Of a DNA stretch of 64,000 nucleotides, positions 1-10,342 are shown in pieces (positions within the stretch are counted from its first letter, which is position 1; every line of letters starts with the position of its first letter). A program made the position numbers and the translations under genes. Origin of the DNA: Acanthosepion esculentum (taxonomy: Eukaryota; Mollusca; Cephalopoda; Sepiida; Sepiidae); assembly GCA_964036315.1 (NCBI GenBank), contig OZ038482.1, positions 14,259,934 to 14,323,933 on the forward strand, read 5' to 3'. Under the pieces are notes generated by a model, which had not been told where the DNA came from, ran no database searches, and saw only the letters and a program-made list of their open reading frames with translations.

Positions 1-1784
1 CTTGGTGTCTGGGAGCATTTGTAACAAAAGCAGAAAGAATGTGGGTCTAGTACTGAAGAGTTGACCCGTCTTTGTCACCCATATTTTGATGCAGGCAGAG
101 GTTAACCTCATTAAGAAAGATATGCTGGAAGCTAAAAAATATAAGGTAAACCAAGACAGGTAAAGACAGAAGTGATGCGAGAATTACTTAAGACTGAATC
201 AGAAAGTTAACAGAATTGAAGAAAGAAAAGAAGATATTTATCGATTATTATTCGTAATAATATTGTGGGCTTTTATAAATCCAGGCGCGGTTCTGTAATT
301 CTATTACCAAAATCCCATGATGCGTCACGACAATGTGATTACGTATTGTATAACTTTATTTTCAGCGTGTCTGTTGCTAAGTTTGAAGTGGTCACGGAGT
401 AAAAGTTTGACAGATTGTATCGGAGAAAAAAAAGGAAGGCGTACTTAAGAAGAATTCACAGACTGTGAAATGAAATTAGGAATTGCAGAAGACAAAATGA
501 TTGACATATGGACGAGCGATCGAATTGACGAAATGATAATTATTCGCTTGGATTGATCGTCTGATGAAACTAGAAAGGCGGGAATCAGAAACTTTTATAT
601 TTTTACAGAACAGAATCCAAGGTTGTATCTACGATAGACAGGCTTTTTTTACTTAAAATAAAATTTATTAGATTAAAGCTATAATCTTATTTGGACAGTG
701 AACTGTCGTCATAAATTAGATTTTGCTAAATTCTATTTCGGGTTATGGATTTTAGACTGCTGATTACAATATTAAACCTGTCACCAGTTTCATGTGTGTG
801 GGTTCCACGGTTTTTCAGAACGTAAGCGACAATGGATTTTCATAGTTTCTTTTTCTTTTTAGCAACACATGCCTCTTTACGATCTCTCTTTTTCTGTGTG
901 GTACTTATTTTGTTTAACATTTGCTAAAATTTCACAATTGAATATTCATTGTTTTTCTCTGCTCTTCCTATCTTCGTTGCAGACTGTAATAGTGAAATTC
1001 TCCAACATTCCTTTCATGTTATATGTTCCCATAATTCTGTTTTTCTTTCTTTCTTTTCCAAAGTTTCTCGTTTTATTCTATGATTTATTTTTATCGATTT
1101 TAATGGAGTCTGTCTACAGTATAGCGTCTTAGTGGCTTTATTTATATATATATGGTCCACCGCTAAAGGTGCTTGGAAATTGGTACCAGCTCTTCTTTCA
1201 GTGATGCTTTATCTTTAAAAAGAGTCCGATCAAAAATTAAATTCTGCTTCGAAATCTTAGCTACAGATAGACAGTCCTCTCTTTCCAGCCTTGGCAGACT
1301 TTAAATTTGTTCACCTGAACTCGTAAGGATGACTTTTTATCCATCCCGTAGCCTCTTGCTCACAGAATCAACTTCGACACCCTATCGTTGCTCTATCTCA
1401 ACTTCCGTGGGTAAGCATCATTCTTTTGCGCGACCAGTTCAGACTTTTACAGCCAAAGACCGTCTTGCAACGTCCCAGTGGGTTAAATCACTTTAATTCC
1501 CTACGTATTCCTTTGTCAAGAAGGGCGTTAAACTCTAGCGAAGTCTCGCTATTTTATGGAACAGACAATCGCGTAGATGCATCCACGAACAAAATACAAC
1601 CTAACCTCATCCATCTTGAATCATTCGTTTTCGATCCGTTATGTCCTCGCAGTATTAACTTTCTCCTTCCTCCTCTTACGTCCCAATCATATACTGCATT
1701 CAAAAGCCCTCAACCTTGAGTGGCTCTTGGGCCTTGTATTGGGGGATCTTCAATAAAAGTGAAAAAAAAAAGAATGTTCACTGT
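1..1784. other. Unassigned AT-rich DNA, no gene recognised
   Basis: I recognise nothing that looks like a gene or a classified repeat here. The longest open frames (869-1132, 87 codons, rich in Phe/Leu/Ser; 1426-1719, 97 codons) show no domain, no repeat structure and no splice context I can support. They are the lengths expected by chance in such DNA. Short TA runs occur near 1142-1152. Confidence 0.6.
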
Positions 1785-2048
1785 TCATTATTCGGACTAT
1801 TGTCCTCATCTTTGTCGCCATATTTATTACAACGTTTCGGCCGTTGTACTCTCCAGCCTTCTTCAGGTGGATGGAATGTCGAACTGGACCCTTTATTTCG
1901 CTCACTGGGATAGACTGTTCTAGTACCACGTGCCATGTTTAATGGATGTCTCCAAGTTCTCCACTGCCTTAACCGGGTATCGAACTGACACTCTTTGGGT
2001 CCTGTCACTGGATCTAACTAACGCCTTTATCCACTGTGCCATGTGTCC
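1785..2048 (-). mobile_element. SINE-1, tRNA-derived, near full length
   Basis: This is the first copy of the commonest repeat in the window, on the minus strand. Its head (about 1975-2048) has a pol III A-box-like segment (GGCACAGTGGATAAAGGC) and a degenerate B-box before ACCCGG. A body containing CATGGCACGTGG follows, then CATTCCA/ACCTGAAGAAGG. The tail runs GAAACGTTGTAATAAATATGG to the terminal AGTCCGAATAATG. Length is about 265 bp. The tail hairpin at 1834-1866 is the hammerhead-like motif described in the findings. No protein is encoded. The family looks like a cephalopod tRNA-SINE, but I do not assign a published name. Confidence 0.8.
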
Positions 2049-2317
2049 TTGAGGACACCTGAAGAAGGCCACCTAATACCTCATCTCAGAAATGCAGACA
2101 GATGTTCACTGTTGTTTGCAACTAGCGACGATGTAGGACAAAGTTGTATTACTCTTCGCGTAAGAGGTCTTTTGTTCATTATTATTATCGATTGGGAGAC
2201 ATACAATCCTGCTGGAAGACATATAAATCATCGTGAAAAGGGGTATGAAGTGAAAATGGAAACCGTCTTCTATAGTTATCAGAGACCATCTATGCAAATA
2301 TGTGAGTGTTTTTACAC

Positions 2318-2354
2318 ACACACAAACATACATACATACATACATACATACATA
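2318..2354. repeat. (CA)n/(CATA)n microsatellite
   Basis: A short CA run passes into ACATACATAC tetranucleotide repeats. The overlapping open frames on both strands are translated repeat, not genes. Confidence 0.9.
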
Positions 2355-2394
2355 CTATGTTTATGGGTTAAAGTTGGTAAATATTAGTACACAG

Positions 2395-2500
2395 CGCACG
2401 TAAATATAAAAGTCGACATTGAAGTCAACACACAGAGGCGACAATCTGTTTCATGCTAAACTCGCGCCTTTGGGTGTTGATTTCAATGTCCATTTTAGAA
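2395..2500. repeat. Short foldback, family shared with 51820-51940
   Basis: AAAGTCGACATTGAAGTCAA on the left is inverted on the right as GTTGATTTCAATGTC. The centre holds AGGCGACAATCTG and degenerate complements. A clearer copy of the same inverted repeat lies at 51820-51940, so this is a dispersed element and not a local palindrome. Confidence 0.7.
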
Positions 2501-2593
2501 CTTTCTCACTGACAGTTCAAGAAAGACATTTGTATAACATGGAAAAACAAGGAAAATTAATTCATTTTAATATGTGTAAATAGCCACTCTTTG

Positions 2594-2620
2594 CCTGAAG
2601 AAGGTCGCGAGACCCGAAAC
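2594..2620 (+). ncRNA. Hammerhead-like core motif (candidate, degenerate)
   Basis: The sequence reads CTGAAGA, then A, then a GGTC-GCGA-GACC hairpin, then C and GAAAC. This fits the hammerhead core CUGANGA / stem II / GAAA. I see no clear stem I, and no GUH triplet directly after a 2-bp stem III. A sequence relic is therefore as likely as an active ribozyme. The same motif recurs at 14146-14171 and 42720-42744 with similar flanks. Confidence 0.35.
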
Positions 2621-2780
2621 TCTAAGCTATATATATATTCTTGGATCTACCAAATTAAAAAATTAAAAAGATTCTCACTTATAATATTTGAACTTTAGCG
2701 TTGCGATTTGCACGCTCCAACACTACATAGCCGTTAATAAATAGCTCATTCTTAAAAACATCTTTTCGGTCGGAAAACAC

Positions 2781-2786
<6 letters not shown>

Positions 2787-2846
<60 letters not shown>
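2787..2846. repeat. (TA)n microsatellite
   Basis: About 30 uninterrupted TA units. Confidence 0.98.
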
Positions 2847-2848
<2 letters not shown>

Positions 2849-2849
2849 T

Positions 2850-5095
2850 TAAATGTAATATATAAATGTGCTTTTATTTATCATTTGATTTCTGCCTATA
2901 TGCTGCATCCAGTACCCCGAGAAACGAATGTCTTTTCCCGAGAATTCCTCAAGCAGTTTTGTTGCGTCTCTCTGAACATCGAACACTAAGCTGCTTGGAA
3001 TTCAACTGGTTTCTCTTCAGCTAAACTGCGATTCAGACGCTTTACCTCAATGCTGCATATGCAAATGCAGTACACTTTGCTGAGGGTGCATATTCAGATA
3101 TTTGGTTCTCTCTCACTCTTGTCGTCAACACCTCGTACCAGTGTGTTGCAGTAGTAAACAGCATTACACTGTTCGAACGATGAGTGAAATACAGAAGCCA
3201 TTGAAATATATTGCAATTCTTTGACACTTAGTTCTGAAGACGACATTTTGAATTTCTCGTCAGGTTTTACAACTGTCGTCTTTTTAAGCCGGTCGTAAGA
3301 TTAGAGATTATCCTCGATAGAAAATGTTACGCTAGATTCCGTTTTCATTGACACTTGTATCCTCTTCGATTAGAAAATGTATCAAGGCTAAAAAGAGCCC
3401 CCCCCACTGACTTTTCTTTATGAGCAGAGCCGAAATCAAAAGTGAAAGTGAAAGTAACCTTAGAAATGTATATTTTACTGGAGACTTTGATCAAATCTAT
3501 CAAGACACTTTATGTGTGACCAGAGCCATATTTCACGCGCCATGATTTCTTTCTTGACGTGATTTGTAGCATTATCTTTTAAAAAGAATTGGCGACAATA
3601 TGAGTGACGTAAAATCAGTAGGAATTTGACATTAAAAACATAGTGATGAAATATTTTTACTACTATGTTTATCCGACTAAAGTTTCAGAACAAGTGAAAC
3701 CTTTCTATTTAGGGGAAGTAGAAAATGATTTACAAAGCCAATGCTGTCAATTTTATGACTGAAAAACTTTTCTGCACTTTACGATTTTGAAGAGATATAT
3801 TATCTGGCATTTCTGCTGATAGACTTTCTCCAGAAATGAATAAAGATTGATGTTATGTGAAATTGGAATGGCTGCTATCAACTAGCATCGAATGTATTCC
3901 ATGGTTCGAAAAGTAAGTTAATCGCTCGACGAAATTAGAAAACGTCGATTGAGACAGAGAACCCCCCCCAAAAAAAAACAGAAACGTTAGTAACATCGAT
4001 TACAAATGGCGCAAAGCCAATTTGAAAAAAAAATGCTCCAAATTCTCAACTATTGATACCACTCTATACGTGAGTGTTTGTATGGGGGTGTGAGTCTCCG
4101 TACAGTGCTTTTCGAAGGCTTCATATTAACTTTCTCTTTTACGAAAGACCTATATTATTACAGTTTTCCAGCGGTCATATTGAAACAGTGCAAAGCGAAG
4201 AAGCAATTACTATTAATTTATACAGTAAAAAGTTTTGTGTGTTCCCAGCACCTAACGAAGAAACACAAAGAAACAGGAAAAAACTGTCTAAGACGATTTA
4301 GTGTAGCTGATGTAGAAGACTTCAAAATATCTCTTTGAGTAGTCTTACAATGCTTCTCGAACACAGTCATTGGTCGACATACAACATATCATTCATAGCT
4401 GCCATTAACGTACTTACCTATTCAAAATTAAATTCATTTTTATCAATGCAACTTAGAGAAATTTATAAAAATGGGTCTGAGAATATTAAAAGGTTTACCA
4501 TATTTGGAATTGGAATGAAAACCGTGATGAGAGATATGCGGAATTCATCATAGAAATCCAGAATTTGGATATAATAACCCGTAAAGATTTCAAATAGCTT
4601 AAAGTATGGATCATTTACAACAAACGTAATACAGGAGATAAGAAGTGTGAATATAAAATAGGCTGCGACAGAGGTTGTTTTGCCCAACACCATAAGATGC
4701 TACAATATCAAAATATTGATCTATGAACTCAAATCGTGTCTTTAAATAGACCCGTCAGTTGTAGGCTTTTATACGCACGTCATGCACGGCGCCCACGACT
4801 CGTAACACTATCAGCTATCTGTAAACGTTTTCTCAAATCAGTGGATGCAAAATGGCTTCAAGAAAATGAAACTTGTAGATCTTAAAATAAACCGTCATCA
4901 GATCTTCATACACTGGCGTTACGGAATCAAAAACAAAGAACGTTACCGAAATAACAAAAACACATCTCTTGAAGACTTCTAAAAACAGCAACAACTAAAA
5001 TTGATAGCATATATAACTAGAAGGAAAAATAATGAAATAAATCTACACACACTCTTCTGCAGATTAATTGAAACAAAACGAATAATTCCGTTATT
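2850..5095. other. Unassigned DNA, no gene recognised
   Basis: There are no recognised domains, RNA genes or repeats with other copies in the window. Open frames of 60-86 codons around 3042-3227, 4074-4338 and 4335-4693 overlap on several frames and show no family signature. Short homopolymer runs (C8 near 3400 and 3962, A9 near 3970) are present. Confidence 0.55.
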
Positions 5096-5099
5096 ATTT

Positions 5100-5345
5100 A
5101 CTTTTTTCCTATTCTTCCCATGAAACATGACCCAGTGCACATATTAGTACTTCGTATGCCCATTCCACAAAGACGTTCATTGCAGATTGACCACAGATTC
5201 TCGATTGGATTTAAAGAGTTTTCGGGCCAGTCTATAGTACTTTAATTTGCTCACTGGTAAGGCTTGTCAGTGTGTTTGTGCAGCGTTTCAAGTTTCATAC
5301 GCTTCCTTGGAGTAATGTCCATCGCAGACAATGGCCGTAGGATAA
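5100..5345 (-). pseudogene. Tc1-type transposase C-terminal relic
   Basis: Read on the minus strand, one frame gives DWPENSLNPIENLWSI. This is the conserved DWPSxSPDLNPIENLW-type block around the third catalytic acidic residue of Tc1 family DDE/D transposases. It is followed by CNERLCGMGIR. Only about 70 residues of similarity survive, with a stop and a frameshift upstream. No N-terminal DNA-binding domain or terminal inverted repeats are visible nearby. It is a dead fragment. Confidence 0.65.
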
Positions 5346-6670
5346 CTAATCGACAGTCGAAACAATAGTGTCTGGATGTGATGAAAATTTGATGTATTCG
5401 CGGATGACGCAATATTTTTCAAGGCCAAATTTCATCATACTGCATGAAAATAGATTCATTTTAATGCATGCACACCACTGCAAATGGCCTAATCTGAGGA
5501 AAAAATAAAAATCGATTACAGCCCCAAGTGGGTCTAAACTAACCTTATGTTTAAAAAAAGGAAACGAAAGCTGGTTCAATGAACATTCCACACTACCTTA
5601 AACAAAAATTAGGAATGAAACTTCCATCGTTACTAGAATGAGCGAAAATAGTGGATATGAGAAGTTTAGTTTCCTGAAAAACAGTTTCAAGCGAAAGAGT
5701 TTATGAAATTCAATTGATAGTAACGACAACTGTTCGGTCAATGAATGCTGAATGTTTCCTTATAAGGAAACGGCTATTCTCACCATTACTATCACCGTAT
5801 CAGAAAATTGCTATCAATTGCTTTCTCACTTTATGCTATGTCGGCTATATTTTCGGATAACGAACGAAACCATCTATATATCAGAGATGTACGTTCTGAA
5901 CATGACAGCCATGTTTGGAATGTGCTCTAGAACAGACACTCATTTATTTTGCCGCCTCGCTTGTCCGAGTGGATAGAACGCTTTTGCTGAGAACCGGGAT
6001 TACATCACGTGAACTCGCATGTACTAAGGGGGAGGGAACTATTTTGTAATTTTCAAAAAGTATTTAACATTTCAAAGTTTTTTCTTGCGCTTCCACTTAT
6101 CCGTAATCAGCAGTAATATCGTAATAAAATATTTTTGAACGTACATGCTTACAATACTATTTATTTTAAATAAATTAAAATCAACCACCCTATTTCTTAA
6201 AAGGTCTCGAAGATGAAAATCTTTTATTCCATATGTTCTTTCAGTTGTATTCGAGTGATTTTATTTTCTAACAAATTTGAATTTCACAAATCTAACAAAT
6301 TTGAATGCCACACATCTAACTTATAAATAAAAGGGAAAATATTCTATCTGCGATGATGTCTTAGTATCAAGACTTTGTAGAAGTCTTTTTTAAAATACAT
6401 TTTATATTTGCAAAAATCACATGTTCTCATTTCATGTGAGTATATGGAAGCAAATATTGAATGCAAGTGACTCTTAGAAATAGATATGTTTACAAATAGT
6501 TCTACTGATTAGCTTAAAGTAAAAGATTAATTAGTCCTTTCTATGAAATATTTTAACAAGGAATAAATTGAATTCTGTTAGTTTTGAGAGCTTTAAATTC
6601 CTAATTTAAAACAAATTTTACTTGTACATCTGGCACTTTTAGTTTGATTTTGAACTAAAAAGTCCGTATA
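5346..6670. other. Unassigned DNA with a tRNA-like head at about 5958-6010
   Basis: No gene is recognised. At 5958-6010 the segment TGTCCGAGTGGATAGAACGC resembles the D-arm/A-box region of a tRNA-Leu/Ser-type SINE head. The B-box and T-arm that should follow are not convincing. The rest is AT-rich with short local repeats, such as the phrase AACAAATTTGAAT repeated near 6270-6305. Confidence 0.5.
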
Positions 6671-6672
6671 TT

Positions 6673-6832
6673 ATTTACAATATTCGGACTATTGTCCTCA
6701 TCTTTGTCGCCATATTTATTACAACGTTTCGGCCGTTGTACGCTCCGGCCTTCTTCAGGTGGTTGGAATGTCGAACTGAGCCCTTTATTTCGCTCACTGG
6801 GGTAGATATAAGTCAAGTGGTTCCACGTGCTA
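6673..6832 (-). mobile_element. SINE-1, truncated copy
   Basis: Tail and body of SINE-1 on the minus strand, from the terminal ATTCGGACTATTGTCC through the hairpin at 6726-6758 to TTCGCTCACTGGGGTAGA. The tRNA-related head is missing. It lies head-to-head with the next copy, about 10 bp away. Confidence 0.85.
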
Positions 6833-6841
6833 TGGACAAAT

Positions 6842-7105
6842 GGCACTGTGGATAAAGGCGTTAGATCCAGTGACAGGACCCAAAGAGTGTGATTTCAATA
6901 CCCGGGTAAGGCAGTGGAGAACTTGGAGAGAGGAATTAACAGGAGATAACTGATAACTGACATCCATTAAACATGGCACGTGGAACTAGAACAGTCTACC
7001 GCAGTGTGCGAAATAAAGGGTTCAGTCCGACATTCCAACCACCTGAAGAAGGTCGGAGCGTACAACGGCCGAAACGTTGTAATAAATATGGCGACATAGG
7101 TGAGG
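6842..7105 (+). mobile_element. SINE-1, full-length copy
   Basis: This is the clearest full-length plus-strand copy. An A-box-like segment (GGCACTGTGGATAAAGGCG) begins at 6842. A B-box-like TTCAATACCCGGG follows near 6893-6905. The body contains ATGGCACGTGGAACTAGAAC. Then come CATTCCAACCACCTGAAGAAGG, a hairpin, GAAACGTTGTAATAAATATGG and GCGACA. It ends early, without the AGTCCGAATAATG terminus. A pol III internal promoter layout is expected of tRNA-derived SINEs. Confidence 0.85.
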
Positions 7106-7274
7106 TAGGACTCGATTGCTTCAAAGATGAGAGCAGCTCTGTTTAAGCATCGCTCGTTTCATCAGATACCTGGAAGGTTATAGAAAGGTTGATCTAAACA
7201 TTGGTTGTCATACGGATTGTCTGACCAATGCAGATCAGCTGGCGGATGTTCCATTAACATTGCCAGATTCCACA

Positions 7275-7275
7275 A

Positions 7276-7344
<69 letters not shown>
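7275..7344. repeat. (ATCT)n microsatellite
   Basis: About 17 perfect ATCT units. Overlapping plus-strand open frames reading Tyr-Leu-Ser-Ile are translated repeat. Confidence 0.98.
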
Positions 7345-7349
7345 GATAG

Positions 7350-8755
7350 CATTGCTTCTTTATCTGAAACTCGATTCTCCGATGCCGGTAAAATCGAAGA
7401 AAAAGGTTGGTGACTTTTTTGTGGAATCTTCCACGACTGCCAGTTAACCCTGCTGGGAAATGCACTCTTCCTGTTGTAATTTTCACCACCATCATACTTA
7501 CAAAATATACAACGAGCATTCATTGGTCAATAACCTTCAATCTAGCTCGCTGATTGGTTAGTTTCGACCAATAAAATCACCTACACGCGACTGGTCTGTT
7601 TTCGCGCCAATTAAGTCTGAGCCTGTCACGTGGTACAACAGATTATAAAAACCAAACACGAGTAATTCTCGCTCTCTTTTTACTCACTCGTGTGTCTCAC
7701 CTCTGCTGCCAAAATGTGACCCTTAAAGAACTCCCGTCTTGACTAATGCAGTCAGGCGTAAAAGAACTTTACAACATTTCACGCAACTACAATCTCTGAA
7801 CTCTTACCAACTTGTCCAACAGACAATCTCTAACATGCAACATACTCATTCCTCTAAACTACAGTTTAATAATTAATCTAATCTTATGAGCTCAAGTAAA
7901 AATATTTCCTAATCAAAGAGACACAACTCTGTCAAACCTTTCAGTTCATATGCATGTACCTCAAATACTTAATAAATTCAATTGTTATGTTTTGAATCAT
8001 TATTTTATCTTTTATTAATTGTTGGGGATGGAAGATCATTGAACACACACAATTGTAAGCCTTCTGATCATTCAAACCTTCTGATATCTTTTAACATCTT
8101 CACTCAATCCCAACAAATTCATATTCTTCTGGAACGAAGATGAAAGGAGAAAGGCTGTTGTAGGTTTTGTTGTACGAACGAGCCTAGTGTCTCGCTAGAG
8201 CGAGCTACCACGTGGTATAAGCGTCAGTTTTATGATATTTCGGTTACACCTTGGGAAAGGTGTATTTTTTCAGAAACGAAAATATTTGAAAACATCCGGG
8301 GGAGAGGCAGATATCAAATATCTTCGTTCCTGAAAGAAATACTCCTTTCCCATGCCAAAATACATGACTATAAAAATATTAAAAAATTATAAGAAAACGG
8401 TTAAATTAAATACCACATATTAAAAATAAATTAACAAGAACATTCAACCACTTTTGTTTATTAGACATTAAATTACATCACTTAGAATCTTCCATAATTT
8501 ACCCTGATTTTTCAGTTGGTCTGATGTATGTTTATGACCATTTTTAAATTTAGAAATTTTGAAAGCCTTCGACATTTTTACTTAACTTTATCAATACTTG
8601 TTGCATAACAACAAACATACATTTGCCTTGTTAAAGTCTCTCAGAGGACGAGACGCGTCGGCTAAGATAAGTTTTCGTTTTGACTTTATTCATATTGTTC
8701 TGTTATATATATATATATATATTTAGTAATATTTTACATACACACGCATATACAT
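7350..8755. other. Unassigned DNA; degenerate hammerhead-like motif at 8631-8659
   Basis: No gene is recognised. At 8631-8659, AAAGTCTCTCAGAGGAC then GAGACGCGTC is a decayed relative of the motif GTCC-loop-GGAC-GAAACGCGTC seen at 10030-10061. A weak (TA)n lies at 8704-8721. Confidence 0.5.
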
Positions 8756-8756
8756 A

Positions 8757-8992
8757 GGGTGTGATGTGTAAATTATCGCCATTATATATTTTGAATTAGG
8801 CAACCTCTGTGAGAAAAAGAGCACCATGCCGCAATTCACCACCGCCAGAAATTTACGAACCGCATGCTTTACTGCTTGGCATTCCCGCCGGAAGCTCCAA
8901 TACGAATCTTTCAGAGAGTTTGGGTGTCAATCTGAACATAGTGCAGAGTATTCACAACGAGTTGGATGATCTGTCTATATTCTGAGATGAGG
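8757..8992 (+). pseudogene. Transposase N-terminal HTH relic (mariner-like, tentative)
   Basis: One frame reads PPPEIYEPHALLLGIPAG and then LGVNLNIVQSIHNELDD, which resembles a helix-turn-helix at the start of a transposase (VNLxTVQxIxxELD). A possible inverted-repeat end, GGGTGTGATGTGTAAATTAT, lies just upstream at 8757-8777. The frame runs out where SINE-1 tail sequence begins near 8995. The family assignment is from memory and could be wrong. Confidence 0.4.
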
Positions 8993-8994
8993 TA

Positions 8995-9275
8995 TTATGT
9001 ACATTATATACATTATTCGGACAGTTATCCTCAATGGCAGGCCGTATATGTCTGCCTGGTGGCTGTCATCTCACTTAACGAGCATGATAATTTCTGAATA
9101 AAATAAATTATTTACATTATTCGGACTATTGTCCTCATCTTTGTCTCCATATTCATGACAACGTTTCGGCCCATCAGTATCTGTCTATATTTCTGAGATT
9201 AGGTATTATGTACACGATATAAATTATTCTGACTATTGTCCTCATCTTTGTCGCCATATTTATTACGTCGTCTGG
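8995..9275 (-). mobile_element. SINE-1 tail fragments, partly tandem
   Basis: Two or three minus-strand SINE-1 tail units occur in succession: near 9010-9035 (short), 9115-9165 (ATTATTCGGACTATTGTCC to AACGTTTCGGCC) and 9225-9268. They are joined by the spacer GAGGTATTATGTACA. This is the spacer that joins the 107-bp units at 13394-13800, so the same head-to-tail amplification has happened here in a more decayed form. Confidence 0.75.
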
Positions 9276-9411
9276 AGGCTGTGATTGAAGCCAATGCTCA
9301 TTTTATTGAATATATTCTTTAGTATTTCAAGATATTTTTGCATAATTTTGGTAAATAAACTTTTCATTATTGCGTAATTTAGACGACAATTTAGCCATAG
9401 CACTCTACGCC

Positions 9412-9417
9412 CGCGCG

Positions 9418-9506
<89 letters not shown>

Positions 9507-9508
9507 GT
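9412..9508. repeat. Compound (CG)n(CA)n(TA)n microsatellite
   Basis: CGCGCGCG runs into about 24 AC units and then interrupted TA units. The minus-strand 93-codon frame here is translated repeat. Confidence 0.97.
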
Positions 9509-9544
9509 GAGATAATGGTATATATTTTTATATATCAAGGACAA

Positions 9545-9784
9545 TATTTCATCATTCCTGGCAAAACTTCTATTATCACAGTGTGGGATATATATCTACT
9601 AAAAAAAGGGATGAAAAGAAAATAATCTAAATGAAATCGGCTAGATTAAAAAAGAATTAAATTCCAGCACCCGTTGTCCATGCGCATGCGTAGTCGCACC
9701 AACATAACAAATTTAATCGGATGAAGTCCTAAAGAACGAAGCGCGTCAATTGAAAACTTTTACGACTTTGTCATAATTTTTCCC

Positions 9785-9786
<2 letters not shown>
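9545..9786 (+). mobile_element. Penelope-like element 3' end with degraded hammerhead
   Basis: CTTCTATTATCACAGTGTGG at 9567-9586 is shared with the 3' end of the Penelope-like element at 50155-51052. Downstream, TGCGCATGCGTAGTCGCACC leads into a hammerhead-like block at 9718-9747. That block has CGGATGA (core CUGANGA with one change), a stem II of GTCC/GAAC type, GAAGC in place of GAAAC, then GCGTC. A 6-bp stem I is possible between 9712-9717 and 9749-9754. Type I hammerheads with very short stem III are an established feature of Penelope-like elements. This copy has at least two core changes. Confidence 0.6.

Positions 9787-9838
<52 letters not shown>
9787..9838. repeat. (TA)n microsatellite bordering a palindrome
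   Basis: About 25 TA units directly abutting the left arm of the palindrome at 9838-10101. Confidence 0.97.
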
Positions 9839-9842
<4 letters not shown>

Positions 9843-10101
9843 TAAATGACAATAGGAAAACACTATTAATTGCTGACGCGTTTCGTTCAATGTGGACTTT
9901 CTCAAAGGAAAAAACGAAATGAATTTAATTAAACAAGGAAGTTAATAAAAACAGAGTTCCAGTTGCTAAGAACTCTGTCTTTTGTTTTTATTAACTTCCT
10001 TGTTTAATTAAATTCATTTCGTTTTTTCCTTTGAGAAAGTCCACATTGGACGAAACGCGTCAGCAATTAATAGTGTTTTCCTATTGTCATTTATATTTAT
10101 A
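9838..10101. repeat. Near-perfect long palindrome (foldback element)
   Basis: The left arm (about 9838-9959) and right arm (about 9970-10101) are inverted copies separated by about 10 bp. By eye they differ by one substitution (TTCAATG against TCCAATG) and one 7-bp insertion (AAAAGAC-like, near 9972-9980). Each arm carries GTCC-ACATT-GGAC-GAAACGCGTC oriented outward from the centre. The element sits between two (TA)n arrays. It encodes nothing. Length and symmetry suggest a recent inverted duplication or a foldback transposon. Confidence 0.9.
10030..10061 (+). ncRNA. Hammerhead-like motif in palindrome arm (candidate)
   Basis: TTGAGAA stands where CUGANGA is expected (two core changes). It is followed by AGTCC-ACATT-GGAC as stem II, then GAAAC-GC-GTC. 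The last part matches the 2-bp stem III and GUC cleavage site of minimal type I hammerheads. Its mirror copy is on the minus strand at 9874-9906. The changed core makes activity unlikely. Confidence 0.4.
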
Positions 10102-10141
10102 AAGATTGTCTTATCTACAGGTTAACTCTGAAAAATTTTCA

Positions 10142-10142
<1 letters not shown>

Positions 10143-10198
<56 letters not shown>
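10143..10198. repeat. (AT)n microsatellite
   Basis: About 28 units, shortly after the right arm of the palindrome. Confidence 0.97.
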
Positions 10199-10200
<2 letters not shown>

Positions 10201-10342
10201 TAACCCACCCAAAAAACAGAACCCATAATAAATAGATCCTACAACGGTCCAGTTGCTTTCAAGAAACTAGGTGGATTTATACTTCAATCTGTGTACGGCC
10301 ATTCCCCAAAGTTTTAGTTAAATTGGTCGCTTTGCCTAAAAG

